NCBI GenBank assembly: GCA_963650385.1
Contig: CAVJLL010000026.1
Coordinates: 1 to 35,263 of the forward strand
Origin: CAG-791 sp963650385
Lineage (GTDB): Bacteria; Bacillota; Clostridia; Lachnospirales; Lachnospiraceae
Length of the DNA stretch: 35,263 nucleotides
Reading direction: 5' to 3'
Positions 32,276-35,263 of this stretch are shown piece after piece. Made by a program: the position numbers and the translations under genes. Every line of letters begins with the position of its first letter. Positions within the stretch are counted from its first letter, which is position 1. The notes under the pieces were generated by a model. That model worked only from the letters and a program-made list of their open reading frames with translations, made no database searches and was not told the DNA's origin.

Positions 32276-33169
32276 TCAGCACAGGCCGAGCTTTTTCATG
32301 GCCTCTTTGAGCTTCTCCGCCTTAGCGGGTGTCATCTCCGTCAGCGGCAGGCGAAGCGGTCCCGCCGCAAAGCCCATGAGACTTACCGCCTTCTTAACCG
32401 GGATCGGATTTACCTCTGAGAACAGACACTCAAAGACCTCTTCACTCTTCAGCTGCAGCTGCAGAGCCTTTTTAAGATCGCCGTCTGCAAAGGCAGCGCA
32501 CATATCATGCATCAGCTGCGGCGCAACGTTGGCAACCACCGAAATCACGCCCAGGCCCCCGACCGACATGATCGGCACCGTCTGATCATCGTTTCCGGAA
32601 TACAGCTCAATGTTCCCGTCCGTAAGCGACATCAGCTTGACAATCTGGCTGAGGTCACCGCAGGCCTCCTTGATGCCGACGATTCCCGGAACCTCACGGA
32701 CGAGCCTTGCTGCTGTCTCCGGCAGCAGATTCACCCCTGTGCGGGACGGAACGTTGTACATCAGGATCGGCATTCCTTTTCCTGCCTCTGCGGCTGCGCG
32801 GAAATGCAGGTACATTCCTTCCTGCGTTCCCTTGTTGTAATAGGGGGTAATAACCAGTGCTGCGTCCGCCCCATACTCTCTGACCGCTTCGGTCAACTGC
32901 ACGACGGTCTTCGTGCAGTTGGAGCCGGTGCCTGCAATGACCGGTACGCGGTGCTTCACATAGTCCACAACAAACCGGCACGCCTCCAGGTGCTCCGCCT
33001 CCGTCATCGTTGCAGACTCACCGGTCGAGCCGCAGACGACAATGGCATCTGTACCATTGGCAATCTGATAATCCAGAATCTGTGCAAATGCATCGTAGTT
33101 GATGGTCTGCTCTGCATCATCATGGAATGGTGTCACAATTGCTACTGCTGATCCTTGAAAAACTGCCAT
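32276..33169 (-). CDS. dapA: 4-hydroxy-tetrahydrodipicolinate synthase
   Basis: DapA condenses pyruvate and aspartate semialdehyde, the first committed step to diaminopimelate. The 297-residue TIM barrel shows CGSTGESATMT at about 46-56, catalytic Tyr138 (MYNVPSRTG) with Arg143, and the Schiff-base Lys167 in VGIKEACGD. The ATG follows AAGGAG at six bases. It lies 40 bp after the cobalamin adenosyltransferase-like gene and before dapB in the same direction, so it is part of a mixed operon. Substrates come from lysC upstream in the pathway, encoded 7 kb away. Confidence 0.96.
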   Translation of the reverse strand: MAVFQGSAVAIVTPFHDDAEQTINYDAFAQILDYQIANGTDAIVVCGSTGESATMTEAEHLEACRFVVDYVKHRVPVIAGTGSNCTKTVVQLTEAVREYGADAALVITPYYNKGTQEGMYLHFRAAAEAGKGMPILMYNVPSRTGVNLLPETAARLVREVPGIVGIKEACGDLSQIVKLMSLTDGNIELYSGNDDQTVPIMSVGGLGVISVVANVAPQLMHDMCAAFADGDLKKALQLQLKSEEVFECLFSEVNPIPVKKAVSLMGFAAGPLRLPLTEMTPAKAEKLKEAMKKLGLC

Positions 33170-33209
33170 CTCTTACTCCTTTTCTCTCTTCGCAGCTGCG
33201 CAGCGCCTG

Positions 33210-33725
33210 CTACGTAGCCTCCTTGTCCTCACAATACCGCCGGAACGGCACCTCGCTGATCTCTTCGATCTCGTCCGCGTACAGGCAGAGTCCGTCGTCC
33301 ATTCTCGTGCCCGTCAGCACGACGTCCGTATCCATCCGGTGCTCCAGGAGTGCCCCCATCTCCTCGAAGGTGATGATCCCGTTGTCAATCAGTCCCAGGA
33401 CATCGTCCAGTACCAGAATGTCGCATTCTCCGGTATCCAGTACCTTCCTCGCGTAGTTCAGTCCGTTCCGGATGTTGGATGCCTCAATGCTGCGCTGCTG
33501 CTCGTCCATATCCTTCCACATGATCTTCGCCTTCTCAAATCGAAAAAGCTTGACCTCCGGCTCCAGCTTGTGGATAAACTCCGCATCGGATAAGCCTCTT
33601 CCCTGGAAGAACTGAATGATCACCGCATGTCCGCCTGCCGATGCCCGCATCAGGGCAAGACCGACCGCAGCCGGTGTTTTCCCGTGCCCTGCGCCAACGA
33701 AAATTCTGACTTTGCCTCTAGCCAT
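33210..33725 (-). CDS. CobA/CobO-type cobalamin adenosyltransferase-like protein
   Basis: The 171-residue protein fits the BtuR/CobO family (ATP:corrinoid adenosyltransferase). It has FVGAGHGKTPAAVGLAL at residues 9-25, where the family normally shows TGDGKGKTTAALG, and VLDDVLGLIDNGII and VVLTGTRMDD at the expected places. The Lys to His and Thr to Pro changes in the P-loop are noteworthy but leave GxGxGKT intact. No other cobalamin gene is nearby. It sits between telA and dapA with short gaps (36 and 40 bp) and follows GAGGAA. It may adenosylate corrinoids or have diverged to another role. Confidence 0.83.
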   Translation of the reverse strand: MARGKVRIFVGAGHGKTPAAVGLALMRASAGGHAVIIQFFQGRGLSDAEFIHKLEPEVKLFRFEKAKIMWKDMDEQQRSIEASNIRNGLNYARKVLDTGECDILVLDDVLGLIDNGIITFEEMGALLEHRMDTDVVLTGTRMDDGLCLYADEIEEISEVPFRRYCEDKEAT

Positions 33726-33761
33726 AGGGTATTCCTCATCTGCCCGTAACGATGTTGTCCG

Positions 33762-34922
33762 TCAGCTTCTGGCTGCCTCCAGAAGCTTTTGCTTGAGCTC
33801 GCCTTCAATCTGAACCAGCTCACCTTCCGCAGCCTTGCGTTTTTCCTTGCCCTCTGTCTGGATCTTCAGAATTTCATCCATCGCAGAGATCAGTGTCGCA
33901 TTCGTGTTCTTCAATGTCTCAATATCAACAATGCCGCGTTCCGATTCCTTTGCCGCAGCAACCGTTGCCGTTTTCAGTGCGGATGCATTTTTCTGCAGCA
34001 GCTGATTGGTCATATCGTTCACCTCGCGCTCTGCCTTTGCCGCCTGCGTCGCATGCTCCAGTCCGATGGCGATCACCATCTGATTCTTCCACAGGGGGAT
34101 GGTATTGACAATCGTGGACTGAATTTTCTCCGCCATTGTGGTATCGGAATTCTGTACCATGCGGATTTCCGGAGCCGTCTGCAGGGCAACCGTTCTGGTC
34201 AGCTCCAGGTCATAGATTTTCTTTTCAAAGCGGTCGCACTGCTCCGCCAGATCCTTGGCCTTCTGCGCATCCTCCGCAAGACCGGACTGCGCCGCCTTGT
34301 CCTGAAGATCCTTTAATTCTCCGCCGCGCACCTCCTCCAGCTTCTTCTTGCCGGCTGCGATGTACATGGTCAGCTCATGGAAATAGCCAAGGTTCAGCTC
34401 ATACATCTTATCCATGAGGTCGGCATCCTTCATCAGCTGAACCTGGTGCTTCTCCAGCTCATCGCTGACCGCCTGCACGTTGGTTTCCACCTTCGCATAG
34501 CGGTTTTTCAGCGCCTCGACCTTATTCGCCTTCTTTTTAAAGAAAGCAGCAAAGCCCTTCTCCTCTTCATCAACGTCAAAATTCTTCAGCTCCGTAACCA
34601 GCCCGGAAAGCATATCGCCGACCTCGCCCATGTCCTTTGTCCGGACATTGTCGATGGCCTTCTGTGAGAAGTCCGCCAGCTTTTTCTGTGTTCCGACGCC
34701 GTAATTCAGAATCGCGCTGGTGTTGGTCAGATCGATCTGCTTCACAAACTCATCGACCTGCTTCTGCTCCTCCTCGGTCAGCGTATCCTCCGGCAGCTGC
34801 GTTTGCTGCGCCGCCGGCTCCTGTACCTTTTCGGCCGGGGCCTCCATCACAGCCTCAGCGGCTCCGAATTCCAGAACCGGTGCAGCCGGCGCCTTCTCTA
34901 AACTGCTGAATTCATCTTCCAT
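33762..34922 (-). CDS. telA: TelA-family (toxic anion resistance) protein
   Basis: The 386-residue protein is mostly alpha-helical and charged. After a Glu/Ala/Pro-rich N-terminal tail of about 50 residues come the TelA signatures: VDEFVKQIDLTNTSAILNYGVGTQKKLADFS, then FFKKKANKVEALKNRY, and near the end IPLWKNQMVIAIGL followed by ATQAAK. TelA proteins are annotated for tellurite or toxic anion resistance and are often linked to cell-envelope stress; the mechanism is unclear. It follows the small basic protein gene by about 50 bp. The ATG follows GGGAG at a normal distance. It is probably co-transcribed with the genes down to hisA. Confidence 0.92.
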   Translation of the reverse strand: MEDEFSSLEKAPAAPVLEFGAAEAVMEAPAEKVQEPAAQQTQLPEDTLTEEEQKQVDEFVKQIDLTNTSAILNYGVGTQKKLADFSQKAIDNVRTKDMGEVGDMLSGLVTELKNFDVDEEEKGFAAFFKKKANKVEALKNRYAKVETNVQAVSDELEKHQVQLMKDADLMDKMYELNLGYFHELTMYIAAGKKKLEEVRGGELKDLQDKAAQSGLAEDAQKAKDLAEQCDRFEKKIYDLELTRTVALQTAPEIRMVQNSDTTMAEKIQSTIVNTIPLWKNQMVIAIGLEHATQAAKAEREVNDMTNQLLQKNASALKTATVAAAKESERGIVDIETLKNTNATLISAMDEILKIQTEGKEKRKAAEGELVQIEGELKQKLLEAARS

Positions 34923-34974
34923 TGTAGCTCCCTCTCTTCCGCCATTCTCATCCCAACGTCAACCAATCAAAGGA

Positions 34975-35082
34975 TCACTTCTTCTTTGCGGCATTCTTGC
35001 GGGCAAGTGCAGCCAGCTGCTGCTTCATCCGCTTCTCCTCCGCCTTCTTGCTGTCCTTGTTCTTGCTGCCGAATTTACTCAT
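34975..35082 (-). CDS. Small basic protein of 35 residues upstream of telA
   Basis: This short frame begins MSKFGSKNKDSKKAEEK and ends NAAKKK, with a stop TGA at 34975-34977. It is lysine-rich (about a third of residues) with one helical stretch (EEKRMKQQLAALARK). The ATG at 35082 lies eight bases after GGAG and about 45 bases downstream of a perfect TATAAT. It ends 52 bases before telA, so it is probably the first gene of that operon. No family is recognised; a nucleic-acid- or TelA-binding role is only a guess. Confidence 0.6.
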   Translation of the reverse strand: MSKFGSKNKDSKKAEEKRMKQQLAALARKNAAKKK

Positions 35083-35126
35083 ACTCCGCACTCCTCTCAC
35101 CCGGCCACAGGCCATGAATTGCTACC

Positions 35127-35132
35127 ATTATA
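35127..35132 (-). promoter_or_regulatory. -10 element of the telA operon promoter
   Basis: A perfect TATAAT on the minus strand, about 45 bases before the small protein start. The -35 region (TGCGCT or GTGCGC at 16-17 bases) is poor, so an activator or weak promoter is possible. Confidence 0.5.
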
Positions 35133-35193
35133 CACAGGATTCTGCCGAAGCGCACTATATGTGCTACCATAGAGCTGCTGCCGCGATTTGAGG

Positions 35194-35263
35194 GTAACAG
35201 TACACTCGTCAGCCACGACGGGTCCTGGCGGAGTTGTCCGGTCCTGGGACGCTCTCGCTCCAT
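35194..35263. repeat. Dispersed repeat, family A, copy at the right edge
   Basis: It begins GTAACAGTACACTCG, as at 11059, and contains at 35214-35241 an exact 28-base inverted match to 11111-11138. The element runs to the window end and may continue beyond. Confidence 0.8.

Noticed and set aside
35075..35263. Open frame at the right edge on the minus strand
   Set aside because: It runs through the family A repeat and the telA promoter, so its apparent similarity to frames near 11100 is only the shared repeat.
1..35263. CRISPR array, prophage or insertion sequence
   Set aside because: No spaced direct repeats of CRISPR type and no integrase, transposase or phage structural frames were found; the repeats present are short palindromes.

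Overview
The window looks like a chromosomal segment of a moderately GC-rich member of the Bacillota, class Clostridia, most likely Lachnospiraceae-like. The basis is AddA/AddB instead of RecBCD, strong AGGAGG-type ribosome binding sites, TelA, a YerC/TrpR-like regulator, YfhO, and the mix of protein families. This placement is inference from gene content, not a database match. No rRNA, tRNA, CRISPR array, integrase or transposase is visible. Nearly all genes lie on the minus strand; only the TetR gene, yerC, yfhO and csp are on the plus strand.

Layout from left to right. 1-7786: the addB-addA pair for double-strand break repair. addA carries a 15-bp minisatellite inside its nuclease domain, and a large hairpin follows it. 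7886-10278: a uracil/xanthine-type permease with a TTG start and a strong terminator, and an acidic single-membrane-segment protein. 10402-11056: a TetR-type regulator with a likely autoregulatory operator. 11185-16169: a five-gene operon encoding a circularly permuted ATP-grasp protein, an alpha-E protein, a transglutaminase-like protein and two AstE/AspA-type M14 proteins. One M14 protein keeps the zinc and catalytic residues; the other has lost most of them. A consensus promoter, about 120 nt of structured leader and an intrinsic terminator stand in front of this operon. 16533-18486: a MocR/PdxR-type regulator overlapping a C_GCAxxG-type cysteine protein. 18654-21895: glnS and guaB. 22005-23417: two membrane proteins of unknown function. 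23716-26827: an ACT regulator, hom and lysC, behind a clear promoter with a palindrome near +1. 27078-30237: yerC overlapping yfhO, then a cold shock gene. 30612-35082: a small basic protein, telA, a cobalamin adenosyltransferase-like gene, dapA, dapB and a eukaryotic-type hisA.

The most interesting material is in two places. The first is the 11.2-16.4 kb operon. Related ATP-grasp/alpha-E/transglutaminase clusters have been predicted from comparative genomics to make or attach peptide tags. Here the expected protease partner is replaced by a catalytic/pseudo-enzyme pair of M14 proteins, with a possible attenuator or small RNA at the front. The second is the intergenic DNA. It holds at least three families of dispersed structured repeats: family A at 11059, 23461, 29858 and 35194; family B at 1-80 and 18611; family C at 16206 and 30471. 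A possible small RNA lies downstream of csp.

Metabolically, lysC, hom, dapA and dapB cover much of the aspartate-family pathway in two separate operons, and guaB and the permease serve nucleotide supply. Functions are read from protein motifs only; no searches or folding programs were run.
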